A stretch of DNA of 64,000 nt from Chitinophagaceae bacterium UBA4411 (GCA_002400415.1 DGQP01000002.1:509284-573283), one strand, 5' to 3'. Numbered from the stretch's first letter, positions 16,071 to 24,668 are shown. Notes: generated from the sequence alone by a model not told the origin. Numbers and translations: made by a program.

Positions 16071-16988
16071 TTAATTTTTCATTAAAGCCATGAAACAATC
16101 TTCGATGTTGGGCTTTGTCTCTTTGATCTCAAAAGGATATCCTTTTTGCAGCAAATAGTTCTTCAATTCCTCCGCACTATTATTAGCCTTCAAAACCGCA
16201 TGGTGATATTCTCCAAAGGGATATGCATCTTCCAGTAGTTCTGCTTTTTTCAGATCTGCTAACAGATTCAGCATATCGCTGCTCTTCGCTGCCATGATCT
16301 TTTTCCCAAATGCGCTTACTACACCCTCCGGTGTATCGATTGACAGAATTTTGCCCGATTGTATTAATGCCACCCTGTCACAAAGACTTGCTTCATCCAT
16401 ATATGGAGTAGATACGAGTATTGTAATACCCTGCGCTTTCAGTTTTCTCAGCATTTCCCAGAATTCCTTTCTTGAAACGGCATCAACACCTGTCGTTGGT
16501 TCATCAAGGAATAATACTGAAGGCCGGTGAATCAGGGCACAACTCAACGCCAGCTTTTGTTTCATACCACCTGAAAGCTTACCCGCTTTCCTCTCTTTAA
16601 ATGGCTCAATCTGCGAGTAGATATCTTTGATCAGGTCATAATTTTCTTCCACAGATGTATTGAAAATGGTGGCAAAAAAATCCAGGTTCTCCTTCACTGT
16701 CAGGTCCTGGTATAAAGAAAAACGGCCGGGCATATATCCCACACGCTGGCGGATTAATTTGTAATCTTTTACCACATCCAGCCCGTCAACCGTTGCTGTT
16801 CCTTCCTCTGCCAGCAACAGTGTTGTCAGTATCCTGAATAAAGAGGTTTTGCCGGCACCATCCGGTCCGATGATGCCAAAGAGTTCTCCTTTATCCACTT
16901 CAAAACTGATACCCTGCAAAGCAGTAGTCACTGCCTTTTTAGTACCATACTTTTTACTGATATTATTTACAACAACTGATTTCATCAA
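16071..16988 (-). CDS. ABC transporter ATPase, YbhF N-half type
   Basis: This 305-residue ATPase carries Walker A GPDGAGKTSLF near residue 43, signature LSGGMKQKLALS, Walker B VLFLDEPTTGVD and the switch STPYMDEASLCD. The GPDGAGKT form is typical of the N-terminal half of YbhF. About 80 C-terminal residues after the ATPase core have no clear domain. It overlaps the membrane-fusion gene by 4 bases (ATGA), showing coupling. Confidence 0.93.
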   Translation of the reverse strand: MMKSVVVNNISKKYGTKKAVTTALQGISFEVDKGELFGIIGPDGAGKTSLFRILTTLLLAEEGTATVDGLDVVKDYKLIRQRVGYMPGRFSLYQDLTVKENLDFFATIFNTSVEENYDLIKDIYSQIEPFKERKAGKLSGGMKQKLALSCALIHRPSVLFLDEPTTGVDAVSRKEFWEMLRKLKAQGITILVSTPYMDEASLCDRVALIQSGKILSIDTPEGVVSAFGKKIMAAKSSDMLNLLADLKKAELLEDAYPFGEYHHAVLKANNSAEELKNYLLQKGYPFEIKETKPNIEDCFMALMKN

Positions 16989-17923
16989 TTAAATTTTACT
17001 TCGCCGTACATCCCTATTTTGAGGTATCCATCGTTCTTCACTTTTACTTTGATCGCATAGACCAGGTTAGCTCTTTCATCTTTTGTCTGGATCGTCTTCG
17101 GAGTAAACTCCGCCTTATCTGCCACCCAGGTGATCGTACCCGGTAATTCTTTGTACTTATCTGCCCCGTCATCAACCAATACTTTTACTGCCTGTCCGAG
17201 TTTTACCTGTGAAAGCTGGGTACCGGTGATATAAGCCCTTAATGTCATGATGCTGAGATCTGCGATCTTATACAATGCTTTTCCCGAAGCAGTGATCTCG
17301 CCCTGTTCGGCGTATTTAGCAAGCACCGTCCCGTTAGCTGGATTAAGCACAGCCGCTCTCTTCAACTGATCGTCCAGCTGAGCTATTCTTTTTTCAAGCG
17401 GTTTGCCTTCACTGAGAATGCCTCTGTTCTGTGTAGCCACATTGCTGCGCTGCACATTGATCTGCTGCTGCGTAACGGCAATATTCTTTCTCGCAACATC
17501 TGCCTGTGCAGTAATATCGTCCAGTTGCTTACCGGTAGCTGCGTCCTGTTTCAGCAGGTTCTGGATCCTTGTTTGTTCATGCAGCAGGTTATCCAGCTGG
17601 GACTGCTGCACAGCAAGCTGGTTTTCCAGTAACCGCACCTGCGGAGCCACGTCAGCTGTTTTCTCATTCAGCGCCTGGATATTGGCTTCCACCTGTTCTT
17701 TTTGCAGTGAAATATTAGCCGCGTCCACCACTGCAACAATACTGTCCTTTGGAATTGTCTGCCCTTCTTCAACAGAGAAGCTGACTATTTTCCCTGCCAA
17801 TTCTGAAGAAACAATTACTTCATCAGCTTCAAAAGTTCCGGTAGCATCGAACTTACCGTTTCCGTTTTTGCACGAGGTGAGCAGCAATAGGGTAACAGCT
17901 GCCGATAATTTTAAATACTTCAT
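16985..17923 (-). CDS. HlyD-type membrane-fusion lipoprotein
   Basis: This 312-residue periplasmic adaptor has a lipoprotein signal (LLLLTSCKNGNG, Cys near residue 18). A split biotinyl-lipoyl domain follows (GKIVSFSVEEGQTIPKDSIV, and NPANGTVLAKYAEQGEI), separated by a long coiled-coil hairpin (about residues 70-190, rich in Gln, Leu and Asp). It ends with a beta-barrel part. It resembles YbhG and would link the ABC exporter to the TolC channel encoded just upstream. Confidence 0.93.
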   Translation of the reverse strand: MKYLKLSAAVTLLLLTSCKNGNGKFDATGTFEADEVIVSSELAGKIVSFSVEEGQTIPKDSIVAVVDAANISLQKEQVEANIQALNEKTADVAPQVRLLENQLAVQQSQLDNLLHEQTRIQNLLKQDAATGKQLDDITAQADVARKNIAVTQQQINVQRSNVATQNRGILSEGKPLEKRIAQLDDQLKRAAVLNPANGTVLAKYAEQGEITASGKALYKIADLSIMTLRAYITGTQLSQVKLGQAVKVLVDDGADKYKELPGTITWVADKAEFTPKTIQTKDERANLVYAIKVKVKNDGYLKIGMYGEVKFN

Positions 17924-17955
17924 AATAACTTGTTTTAACCTCTCCGGGGAGGCGC

Positions 17956-19230
17956 TTATTGTTTTCCTGAAATAGTTTGATAGTTGATCTGTGCCTGTAA
18001 TAATTGTACCTGGTGAGTAATGAGCAATTGTCTTGCCTGGTCTTCCGCATTTACTTCTTTGAGATAATCATTGGCCGTAATCACACCATTTTCCAATTGG
18101 GCTTTAGCAGCATCTTTTACACTTGCCCGCAGGGAAATGATTTCGTAATCAGAGACCACCAGTTTCAGCAACTTATCAATTTCAGCCTGCTGCTGTTTTA
18201 ACTGTGAATTGGTATTGAGTAAAAATGTTTCTTTCTGAATATCCACGATCTGCTGGTTAACTTTTACCAGTTCCTTCTCTTTCTTCTTTGTATACAATCC
18301 GCCCAGCGCCCAGTTGAAACGAATACCGCCGATATAATAGAAATCAAATTCATTTTTTAACTGGTTCAGACCGGGACGGCCATACCCCCCCTGGGCAAAA
18401 AGGCTGGCTTTGGGCAAATTTTTCGCTGTAATCAGTTTATCCTGCTGACCGATCAGTTTTGACTGAACATTGTATAGTTTTAATTCAGGTCTTGCTATTT
18501 CTTCGCCAATGGGTACAGCTGTTGATACCGGCTTTTCTAATTGCACATCTGCTTTCAATGGTTGTCCAACAAATAATGCCAGCGCATCCACCAGCCCTGT
18601 TCTTGAGGATTTGATCTCAATTGACCGCTGATCTGTTTTTAATAACTCAGCCTTCAGCATATTCAGGCTGGAACGGAATGCCACACCATTTTGTACCTGG
18701 GCCTCTATCCTTTTGATACCGGTATTGATATCCGCTTTCACCAGTTCCACCTGCTTCAGTTGCTCATCAAGATAAAGTACGCTCAGGTAGAGCTGGTTGA
18801 TCCTTTCTTTTAACTTGTATAGCTCCACTTCCACTTTCTGGTCTTCCACCGTTGCATTCAATTGCTGGTAAACTTTTTGTTCTTTCGTGGCACCACCATC
18901 AAAAATCAGCTGACTGACATCAGCGAGCAGCTTATACTGGTCTTTTGAAGCAGGCTCAATGGTAATACCGGGCAGAGAAACAGGGACACTTGTTACATCT
19001 GACTGGTAAGTGGCCTGCCCGGTGACTGTAAGTTGTGGCAAAAATCCCTTCTGCAGGTTTTCAATATTAATAGCAGCCGTTTGCCGGATAAGATCCTTTT
19101 GCTTTATCACCGGGTAATTTTTTTGAGACAAAGCATAAGCCTGTTGCAAATCCAGTTTACTCAATTCCTGACCTATCATCATTGCCGGCAAAAAAAGGGG
19201 GAAAACAAGGTATATTAGCGACTTAACCAT
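17956..19230 (-). CDS. TolC-family outer-membrane efflux protein
   Basis: This 424-residue protein has a signal peptide (about 1-20, cut near MIGQ) and two repeats of long amphipathic helices and short strands, as in TolC (LDLQQAYALSQKNYPVIKQKD at the start of repeat one; ENGVITANDYLKEVNAEDQA in repeat two). The ATG at 19230 is the only start giving a full signal peptide. A perfect 16-bp palindrome, the probable TetR operator, covers this start codon. The stop is 32 bases before the HlyD gene. Confidence 0.93.
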   Translation of the reverse strand: MVKSLIYLVFPLFLPAMMIGQELSKLDLQQAYALSQKNYPVIKQKDLIRQTAAINIENLQKGFLPQLTVTGQATYQSDVTSVPVSLPGITIEPASKDQYKLLADVSQLIFDGGATKEQKVYQQLNATVEDQKVEVELYKLKERINQLYLSVLYLDEQLKQVELVKADINTGIKRIEAQVQNGVAFRSSLNMLKAELLKTDQRSIEIKSSRTGLVDALALFVGQPLKADVQLEKPVSTAVPIGEEIARPELKLYNVQSKLIGQQDKLITAKNLPKASLFAQGGYGRPGLNQLKNEFDFYYIGGIRFNWALGGLYTKKKEKELVKVNQQIVDIQKETFLLNTNSQLKQQQAEIDKLLKLVVSDYEIISLRASVKDAAKAQLENGVITANDYLKEVNAEDQARQLLITHQVQLLQAQINYQTISGKQ

Positions 19231-19238
19231 TTGGTTAA
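19223..19238. promoter_or_regulatory. TetR operator O1, over the tolC start codon
   Basis: TTAACCATTTGGTTAA is a perfect 7-2-7 palindrome and the same site as the one at 19876-19891 read on the other strand. It spans about 8 bases on each side of the tolC ATG, inside the short gap after tetR. A repressor here would act as a roadblock to transcription coming from the tetR promoter, or control an internal promoter. Confidence 0.75.
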
Positions 19239-19254
19239 TTTTAGATGAAAAAAA

Positions 19255-19872
19255 CTATTTTTTGATTGAATCAATGATAAATTTGGGTATCTCTTTTTTT
19301 CGCTGCTGCATGATCAGGCGGAACTGCAATTCATCCAGCCCCAGATTTTTCTGCAACATCGGTTTGGCCACAAACGGAAAGATGGCCATTGATATCAGGT
19401 TCATCAGCAGGTGCAGCGGACTGATTCTTTTGATGGTACCTTTCTTGACTTCTCTTTCTATCTGTTCCAGAAATTTTGTAGGGTCGGGTTTTGTCCTGCC
19501 TGCCCATACTTTATCCAGAAAATGCTCAGGATCCTGGTTAATCTCATTCAATACAAATAGCGGCAGGTAAGGGTTTTGCATAACGACTTCAATATATTCT
19601 TCACAAAAGCTCTCTATTTTCTCAAACAAAGGCTGATCTGCATTGAACACCTGGTTGATCTTGGGAAACAGCTTTTGAGCAGCTTCCAGGAAGATCACTT
19701 CAAATAACTGCTCTTTGTTTTTAAAATAATAATGTAATAATGCTTTATTGATGCCTGCCTCATCGGCAATATCCTGCATACGGGCGCCGGCCATTCCCTT
19801 CAGCACAAAGATGTTTTTTGCGGCAGCCAGTATACGTTCTTCCGTTGGTTTGTCTTTTTTGGCTTTGCTCAT
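19255..19872 (-). CDS. TetR/AcrR-family repressor of the efflux operon
   Basis: This 205-residue protein has an N-terminal helix-turn-helix (about residues 10-56: TEERILAAAKNIFVLKGMAG, MQDIADEAGINKALLHYYFK, NKEQLFE) and an all-helical ligand-binding C-terminal part. It is the first gene of the seven-gene operon and 24 bases upstream of tolC. Its promoter and the tolC start each carry the same 16-bp palindrome, so self-regulation and control of the efflux genes are likely. The arrangement parallels E. coli cecR-ybhGFSR; the inducer is unknown. Confidence 0.93.
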   Translation of the reverse strand: MSKAKKDKPTEERILAAAKNIFVLKGMAGARMQDIADEAGINKALLHYYFKNKEQLFEVIFLEAAQKLFPKINQVFNADQPLFEKIESFCEEYIEVVMQNPYLPLFVLNEINQDPEHFLDKVWAGRTKPDPTKFLEQIEREVKKGTIKRISPLHLLMNLISMAIFPFVAKPMLQKNLGLDELQFRLIMQQRKKEIPKFIIDSIKK

Positions 19873-19875
19873 GTT

Positions 19876-19891
19876 TTAACCAAATGGTTAA
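19876..19891. promoter_or_regulatory. TetR operator O2, at the tetR transcription start
   Basis: TTAACCAAATGGTTAA is a perfect 7-2-7 palindrome lying between the tetR start codon (3 bases away) and its -7 element (adjacent). A repressor bound here would cover the start point of transcription. Confidence 0.8.
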
Positions 19892-19922
19892 CAAAAGTAA
19901 ATATTGCCCTCAAACCGGCCAA
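19892..19922 (-). promoter_or_regulatory. Promoter of the tetR-tolC-efflux operon
   Basis: The minus strand shows TTG (complement of 19920-19922), a 20-base spacer and TACTTTTG (complement of 19892-19899), an exact TAnnTTTG. The operator O2 follows without a gap. Confidence 0.7.
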
Positions 19923-19973
19923 AAGAATATTTGCCGGTTGCTGATTTTTGAGGATGAACTGCTGATTTTAAAC

Positions 19974-20005
19974 AGCGAAAGGTCTGCTTCTGCAGACCTT
20001 TCGCT
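19974..20005. terminator. Terminator after hmgA
   Basis: A perfect 14-bp stem (AGCGAAAGGTCTGC with its complement) encloses TTCT. It starts 20 bases after the hmgA stop on the minus strand; weak T-rich runs lie on both sides, so it may work in both directions. Confidence 0.85.
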
Positions 20006-20024
20006 ATTGTTTATTTTACAGCAT

Positions 20025-21182
20025 CTATTCTGCCCAGCTCATTACATAATCCTGGTTCTCAATTTCGAGGGCCTGCTTCGTAAGCATCAGGGGACGGAAT
20101 GTATCTACCATCACTGCCAGTTCCTTTGTTTCTTTGGCGCCAATACTTTTTTCCACGGCACCGGGATGCGGTCCATGCGGTATACCTGCTGGGTGCAGGG
20201 TGATCATTCCCCTGGTCACATGCTTGCGGCTCATAAATTCTCCTGCCACGTAGTACAATACCTCATCACTATCAATATTACTATGGTTATAGGGAGCAGG
20301 AATCCCCTGCGGATGATAATCATACATCCTGGGTACAAAAGAACAAACCACAAAAGAACTGGTTTCAAACGTCTGGTGAACAGGTGGTGGCATATGCACT
20401 CTTCCTGTAATAGGTTCAAAATCATGAATAGAAAAAATATAGGGATAGCAGCATCCGTCCCAGCCGATCACATCAAAAGGATGGGTGCCATAATGCAAAC
20501 CATAGAGCATTCCTTTCTTTTTGGCTTTGATCAGGAAATCTCCTTTCTCATCAAACGTTTTCAAATCCTGTGGCGGACGAATATCCCGTTCACAATACGG
20601 TGAGTGTTCCATCAGCTGGCCGTATTTACTCATATATCTTTTGGGATATCGTATGGGTGAAAAAGATTCAACAATAAATAACCTGTTATCAGCTGTATTG
20701 AAACTTATTTGGTAGATAGTACCCCTGGGCAGCATAATATAGTCACCATAGGAAAAAGGAAGTTCTCCATATTGCGTATGAACAATACCACTTCCTTCGT
20801 GCACAAAAACCAGTTCGTCTGCATCCGTATTCTTGTAATAATAACCCGTCATACTTTCCTGCGGAGCTGCCAGTACGATATGGCAATCATTATTCACCAG
20901 TACAGGTACGCGGCTCTGTAAATAGTCCTTTACAGGTTTTACTTTAAACCCTTCCAGGCTCCGGTGCTTCAGCATTTTTTCTTCTGCCACCTGTGGCGAT
21001 ACATCTATTTGCGGTTCTGTTTTGATGATCTGTGTAGGCGGGTGGCAATGATACAACAAAGCATAATCATCACTGAATCCTTCCGTGGAAAATAATTGTT
21101 CGTTATATAACCCGCCATCGGGCTTATGAAATTGCGTATGGCGTTTATGCGGAATAGTTCCGAGTGTATAATAATGAGGCAT
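20025..21182 (-). CDS. hmgA: Homogentisate 1,2-dioxygenase
   Basis: This 385-residue iron(II) enzyme opens the ring of homogentisate to maleylacetoacetate in tyrosine and phenylalanine breakdown. The cupin-like C-terminal half contains VHMPPPVHQTFE (about 262-273), NHSNIDSDEVLYYV (299-312) and GIPHGPHPG (333-341); H300, E307 or D306, and H336 are the likely iron ligands by analogy with characterized enzymes. It is shorter than the about 440-residue human enzyme but full length for the bacterial subfamily annotated this way. No other tyrosine-catabolism gene is adjacent. Confidence 0.9.
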   Translation of the reverse strand: MPHYYTLGTIPHKRHTQFHKPDGGLYNEQLFSTEGFSDDYALLYHCHPPTQIIKTEPQIDVSPQVAEEKMLKHRSLEGFKVKPVKDYLQSRVPVLVNNDCHIVLAAPQESMTGYYYKNTDADELVFVHEGSGIVHTQYGELPFSYGDYIMLPRGTIYQISFNTADNRLFIVESFSPIRYPKRYMSKYGQLMEHSPYCERDIRPPQDLKTFDEKGDFLIKAKKKGMLYGLHYGTHPFDVIGWDGCCYPYIFSIHDFEPITGRVHMPPPVHQTFETSSFVVCSFVPRMYDYHPQGIPAPYNHSNIDSDEVLYYVAGEFMSRKHVTRGMITLHPAGIPHGPHPGAVEKSIGAKETKELAVMVDTFRPLMLTKQALEIENQDYVMSWAE

Positions 21183-21189
21183 AGCAATA

Positions 21190-21222
21190 AGTTAATTAGT
21201 TTATTGGGAATTAGTTAATCAG
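21190..21222. repeat. AT-rich word tract upstream of hmgA
   Basis: Repeated TTAATTAG / TTAGTTAATC words occupy the first bases upstream of hmgA. On the minus strand they read as AACTAATT-type units, like the octamers near rpe. The role is unknown. Confidence 0.35.
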
Positions 21223-21280
21223 GCGCTAAGCCCGGAAAGTTGTTTTTATTCCTGTTTCTCTAATTCCAGGGAAACCATAA

Positions 21281-21295
21281 GGAAATAGTATTTCC
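21281..21295. promoter_or_regulatory. Palindrome in the hmgA / phosphoesterase intergenic region
   Basis: GGAAATAGTATTTCC is a perfect 7-1-7 palindrome about 100 bases upstream of hmgA. A related half site, GGAAATACTA, occurs at 21365-21374, about 53 bases upstream of the phosphoesterase. The pair could be an operator for one or both divergent genes. Confidence 0.45.
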
Positions 21296-21417
21296 ATTTT
21301 CTTTTGTCAATGAAATAAGTAAAGTTCCTGTTGAATGGCATAATTAACCGTTGAAGTAAAGTTAGGAAATACTAATTTACAGCGTTCACTTTAAAAGAAT
21401 GAGCACAGCCTTTACCA

Positions 21418-21918
21418 ATGACACGGATAGGATTGATATCAGATACCCACGGCTACCTTGATGAAGCCGTATTCAGGCACTTTGAGAATTGTGACGAGGT
21501 CTGGCATGCGGGGGATTTTGGAGCAGCTGTAGCTGAAAAGTTTAAAGAGGTTAAGAAGTTCAAAAAATTTAGAGGGGTCTGCGGTAATATTGATGACCAG
21601 GTGATACGAAACGAATTCCCCGAACAGCTTGTTTTTATGTGTGAAGAAGTTAAAGTAATGATGCGGCATATCGGGGGGGCTCCACCCAAATACAATCCCG
21701 AGACAAGAAAAGAGCTGCAACTTCACCAGCCGCAATTATTCATCAGCGGGCATTCGCATATTTTGAAAGTAATCTATGATGATAACATCAATTGCCTGTA
21801 TATGAACCCCGGTGCTGCGGGCAAACATGGCTGGCATAAAATAAGAACATTAATCCGTTTTACGGTTGATGGGAAAAATATGAAAGATTGCGAAGTGATC
21901 GAGCTGGGTAAGAGGTAA
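21418..21918 (+). CDS. YfcE/MJ0936-type metallophosphoesterase
   Basis: This 166-residue calcineurin-like phosphoesterase has all metal-site motifs: D9-x-H11 (SDTHG), D33 (HAGDFG), N57 (CGNIDD), H84, and the H112/H114 pair in SGHSHI. The family hydrolyses phosphodiesters with two metal ions; the natural substrate is usually unknown. The length is normal for the family. It is transcribed away from hmgA and converges on the next gene across a palindromic terminator. Confidence 0.9.
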   Translation: MTRIGLISDTHGYLDEAVFRHFENCDEVWHAGDFGAAVAEKFKEVKKFKKFRGVCGNIDDQVIRNEFPEQLVFMCEEVKVMMRHIGGAPPKYNPETRKELQLHQPQLFISGHSHILKVIYDDNINCLYMNPGAAGKHGWHKIRTLIRFTVDGKNMKDCEVIELGKR

Positions 21919-21923
21919 AAAAA

Positions 21924-21943
21924 TCCCGGTCAGCTGACCGGGA
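21924..21943. terminator. Bidirectional palindromic terminator
   Basis: A perfect 20-bp palindrome (TCCCGGTCAG and its complement) lies between two convergent genes. On the minus strand it is followed directly by TTTTTTT, so it is strongest for the 21954-22394 gene; on the plus strand the tail is only moderately T-rich. Confidence 0.88.
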
Positions 21944-21953
21944 CAGGCTTTCT

Positions 21954-22394
21954 TTACATACCAGGAAACCAGCTACGGTTATCCCCGATAATATCCCTGA
22001 ATGGCCAGGGTATTGCTGCCAGTATCATTAACAGCGCCACCAGTAGTAACCAGCCGGCTGCTTTATAATTAAGGACCTTAGCTTTGCCCCTTGCGATTGT
22101 TATCAGAATGATTGATACAAACATCATCAATGGGTGCTCTACCCAGAAAAAACGGTAAAATTTGTTTTTCATCAGGGAATCGGCCCCGTCAGGCAACCCG
22201 TTCATAATACCATACCGCCCTGCAATCAGCTGGTATAATCCCAGCAGCAGCATGATATGAGCACTGATCAGTAAGAACAAACTTGTTTTCTTAATGCCTG
22301 GGTTCTTAGAAAAAGCCTGGAACAATGTTACCAGCAAGAGTAATAATATGACCCAGCGGAGTAAGCTGTGCAAATGCAGTAATCCGGTATCCAT
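21954..22394 (-). CDS. Small four-helix membrane protein, unknown function
   Basis: This 146-residue protein has about four membrane spans (residues 12-28, 37-58, 87-103, 112-129) and several histidines at or near helices (H8, H10, H46, H87). The start MDTGLLHLHSLLRWVIL and the ending IIGDNRSWFPGM are features I associate with a Bacteroidota membrane family sometimes labelled cytochrome B-like; heme binding is not shown. No operon partner is evident. Confidence 0.7.
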   Translation of the reverse strand: MDTGLLHLHSLLRWVILLLLLVTLFQAFSKNPGIKKTSLFLLISAHIMLLLGLYQLIAGRYGIMNGLPDGADSLMKNKFYRFFWVEHPLMMFVSIILITIARGKAKVLNYKAAGWLLLVALLMILAAIPWPFRDIIGDNRSWFPGM

Positions 22395-22449
22395 AGCAAC
22401 TTAATTTAGGTCATCAAATCTACAACGAAGGCTTCACCTGAAAAATTTA

Positions 22450-23553
22450 TTATTCCACCCAGTCAGCAATGAATACATTGGTATCACGGGTGCCGCCGTT
22501 ATTACGATTGCTGCAGAAAACGATTTTCTTACCATTGGGAGAGAACATGGGAAAGGCATCAAATCCTTTATCCCGGCTGATCTTTGTGAGGTTAGTTCCG
22601 TCTTCATTAATGGTGTAAAGATTAAAAGGAAATCCCCGCTTATACTCGTGGTTAGAAGCAAAAATGATCCTTTTGTTATCCGGCATGTAGGCCGGTGCCC
22701 AGTTGGCCTGCCCGTAGGAAGTTACCTGGTGCGCATTACTTCCATCTGCATTAGCCACCCATACTTCCATATTGGTGGGAGCTACTAAATTTTCTGCCAG
22801 CAGGTCTTTGTATTCTTTGATTTCTGCTTCTGTTTTAGGTCTTGATGCTCTCCAGATCAGTTTGGTCCCATCGGGGCTAAACCATGCGCCCCCATCATAT
22901 CCCAGCATATTGGTAATTCTCTTTTCTTCTCCCGTTTTCAGGTTCATGATATAGAGGTCAATATCACCGTCTTTATCACTTGTATACAGCATCTTTTCTC
23001 CATCCGGGGAAAGCGTTGCTTCCGCATCGTAGCCTTTTGAATTGGTCAGTTGCTTTACAATTTTCCCATCCAGGTCAGCCATGAAGATATCGTAGCTATC
23101 GTACAAAGGCCAGATATATTTGTTGCCATATTTAGCCCTGTCAGGTGTTGGAGGACAATCAGGGCTGTCCAGGTGGGTGGAAGCATAAATAATATGCTTC
23201 CCGTCTTTAGTGAAAAAAGCACAGGTGGTGCGGCCTTTGCCCGTGCTTACCATTTTATATGTAAACTTCTCCCCCTTTTTTGTTGGCACTTTACCTATGA
23301 ACATCTGGTCGCAGTTAAGCCCTTCTTTTGGATTGGTACGCTGAAAAACAATGTACTTCCCGTCAAAGCTCCAGTATGCTTCTGCATTATCACCACCAAA
23401 AGTCAGCTGTTGCACATTTTTGAAATGTGACTCGTCAGCATATCTCAGTGTATCTGTGGCCGGGTCAGCAGCGGCTATTTTAGAACTGTTATTACATGAC
23501 TGAGAGGCTATGATGCCTGCAAGTACTAAAAGGAAGCCTGCGATTTTTTTCAT
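22450..23553 (-). CDS. PD40/TolB-like beta-propeller lipoprotein
   Basis: This 367-residue protein has a lipoprotein signal (GIIASQSCNNSSK, Cys near residue 20). The rest is a series of WD40-like propeller repeats with the typical SPDG/SPNG-x-K motif: FSFDGKYIVF-like start, LSPDGEKMLYTSDKDGDIDL, FSPDGTKLIWRASRP, MPDNKRIIFASN, FSPNGKKIVFCSNR. It resembles the propeller of TolB but has no N-terminal TolB domain and lies apart from any tol or pal gene. It probably acts in the periplasm or on the cell surface, with unknown ligand. Confidence 0.85.
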   Translation of the reverse strand: MKKIAGFLLVLAGIIASQSCNNSSKIAAADPATDTLRYADESHFKNVQQLTFGGDNAEAYWSFDGKYIVFQRTNPKEGLNCDQMFIGKVPTKKGEKFTYKMVSTGKGRTTCAFFTKDGKHIIYASTHLDSPDCPPTPDRAKYGNKYIWPLYDSYDIFMADLDGKIVKQLTNSKGYDAEATLSPDGEKMLYTSDKDGDIDLYIMNLKTGEEKRITNMLGYDGGAWFSPDGTKLIWRASRPKTEAEIKEYKDLLAENLVAPTNMEVWVANADGSNAHQVTSYGQANWAPAYMPDNKRIIFASNHEYKRGFPFNLYTINEDGTNLTKISRDKGFDAFPMFSPNGKKIVFCSNRNNGGTRDTNVFIADWVE

Positions 23554-23578
23554 TTTTTATTGTTTTATTCAGCGGAGG

Positions 23579-23586
23579 CAAAGGTA
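23579..23586 (-). promoter_or_regulatory. -7 element of the PD40 gene
   Basis: The minus strand reads TACCTTTG, matching TAnnTTTG exactly, 25 bases before the start codon. No well-placed TTG was found upstream. Confidence 0.5.
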
Positions 23587-23644
23587 TTTTTGTTGCCAGC
23601 CTCGTTTGTCAGGCAATTGTCATACCTAAGCCCTAAAAATAAAT

Positions 23645-23652
23645 TAGTTTTG
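23645..23652 (+). promoter_or_regulatory. -7 element of the TPR gene
   Basis: TAGTTTTG matches TAnnTTTG exactly and ends only 4 bases before the ATG at 23657, with GGAG between. If used, the mRNA would be leaderless; the -33 box is not at the usual distance, so this is tentative. Confidence 0.4.
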
Positions 23653-23656
23653 GGAG

Positions 23657-24664
23657 ATGAACCGTATCACAAAAATAACCGGACTTTTAGCAACCGGCTT
23701 GATCATTCTCAGCAGTTGCACTGATAATACTCCTTCTTCCCCTTATACGGAGATACTCACCCAGCCACCTTTTGCCGGTCTTACTGACAGCATAAAGAAC
23801 GAAAAAACCGATCCTGATCTCTATTTCAGAAGAGCTGTCCTGCTGAACAGTAATAATTTTCAGGAGCCTGCCCTTCTCGATTTTGAACAAGCCTGGGCTT
23901 TAAAAAAAGAAGAAAAATTTGCATACGCTATCAGTACAATCTTAGTGGATAAGAATCCCGACTCCGCTGTTGTATTTCTCAACCAGTCGTTAAAAGAATT
24001 ACCACAAAGTATTTTACTGCACCTCAGTCTTGCACGTTCTTACAATGCCCAGAATAAAACAGAAGAGGCCTTGAAGACATGTGATGAAATATTGCAAATG
24101 AATCCTGAACAAGTAGATGCTTTAAAACTAAGGGCCGGTTTACTGGAGAAAAAACAAGATTTTGCAACAGCTGTCAGCACCCTTGAAAAAGCCTACGCAA
24201 TTACTCCTTATGACATAGAACTGAATTATATCCTGGCCCTGAAATATGCGGAAACAAAAAACCAAAAGGTCATACGCCTGTGCGATTCATTGATAAAAAT
24301 GGATTCACTGGGTGTTCATGCCGACCCTTATTATTATAAAGGAATTTACTATTCCAATATGAATGATAAGCCCAAAGCACTATCATTATTTAATGAAGCC
24401 ATCAAACATGATTACAATTTCCTGGATGCGCACATTGAAAAAGGGATCATTCTGTATGACCAGCAGAACTATGAAGAAGCATATAAATCCTTTAACCTGG
24501 CCATGACCATTTCTCCAAAGTATGCCGATTCTTATTACTGGATGGCCAAATGCCAGGAAGCAACCGGCAATAAAGCGGAAGCCCGGTTGAATTACCAGCG
24601 GGCCTACGGATTGGATAAAACCCTGAAAGAGGCAAAGGAAGCTGCTGACAGGATAGTTAATTAG
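23657..24664 (+). CDS. TPR-repeat lipoprotein
   Basis: This 335-residue protein has a lipoprotein signal (LIILSSCTDNTPSS, Cys near residue 21) followed by about seven tetratricopeptide repeats from residue 50 to the end; the clearest are ILLHLSLARSYNAQNKTEEA, KLRAGLLEKKQDFATAVSTL and YYWMAKCQEATGNKAEARLN. TPR solenoids hold protein partners, here in the periplasm or at the outer membrane. Partner unknown. It is divergent from the PD40 gene and in the same direction as rpe, from which it is separated by a word-repeat tract. Confidence 0.88.
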   Translation: MNRITKITGLLATGLIILSSCTDNTPSSPYTEILTQPPFAGLTDSIKNEKTDPDLYFRRAVLLNSNNFQEPALLDFEQAWALKKEEKFAYAISTILVDKNPDSAVVFLNQSLKELPQSILLHLSLARSYNAQNKTEEALKTCDEILQMNPEQVDALKLRAGLLEKKQDFATAVSTLEKAYAITPYDIELNYILALKYAETKNQKVIRLCDSLIKMDSLGVHADPYYYKGIYYSNMNDKPKALSLFNEAIKHDYNFLDAHIEKGIILYDQQNYEEAYKSFNLAMTISPKYADSYYWMAKCQEATGNKAEARLNYQRAYGLDKTLKEAKEAADRIVN

Positions 24665-24668
24665 CTCA

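Noticed and set aside
17403..17975. 190-codon plus-strand frame opposite the HlyD gene
   Set aside because: It is antisense to a well-supported membrane-fusion gene; Cys/Ser-rich translation with no family features.
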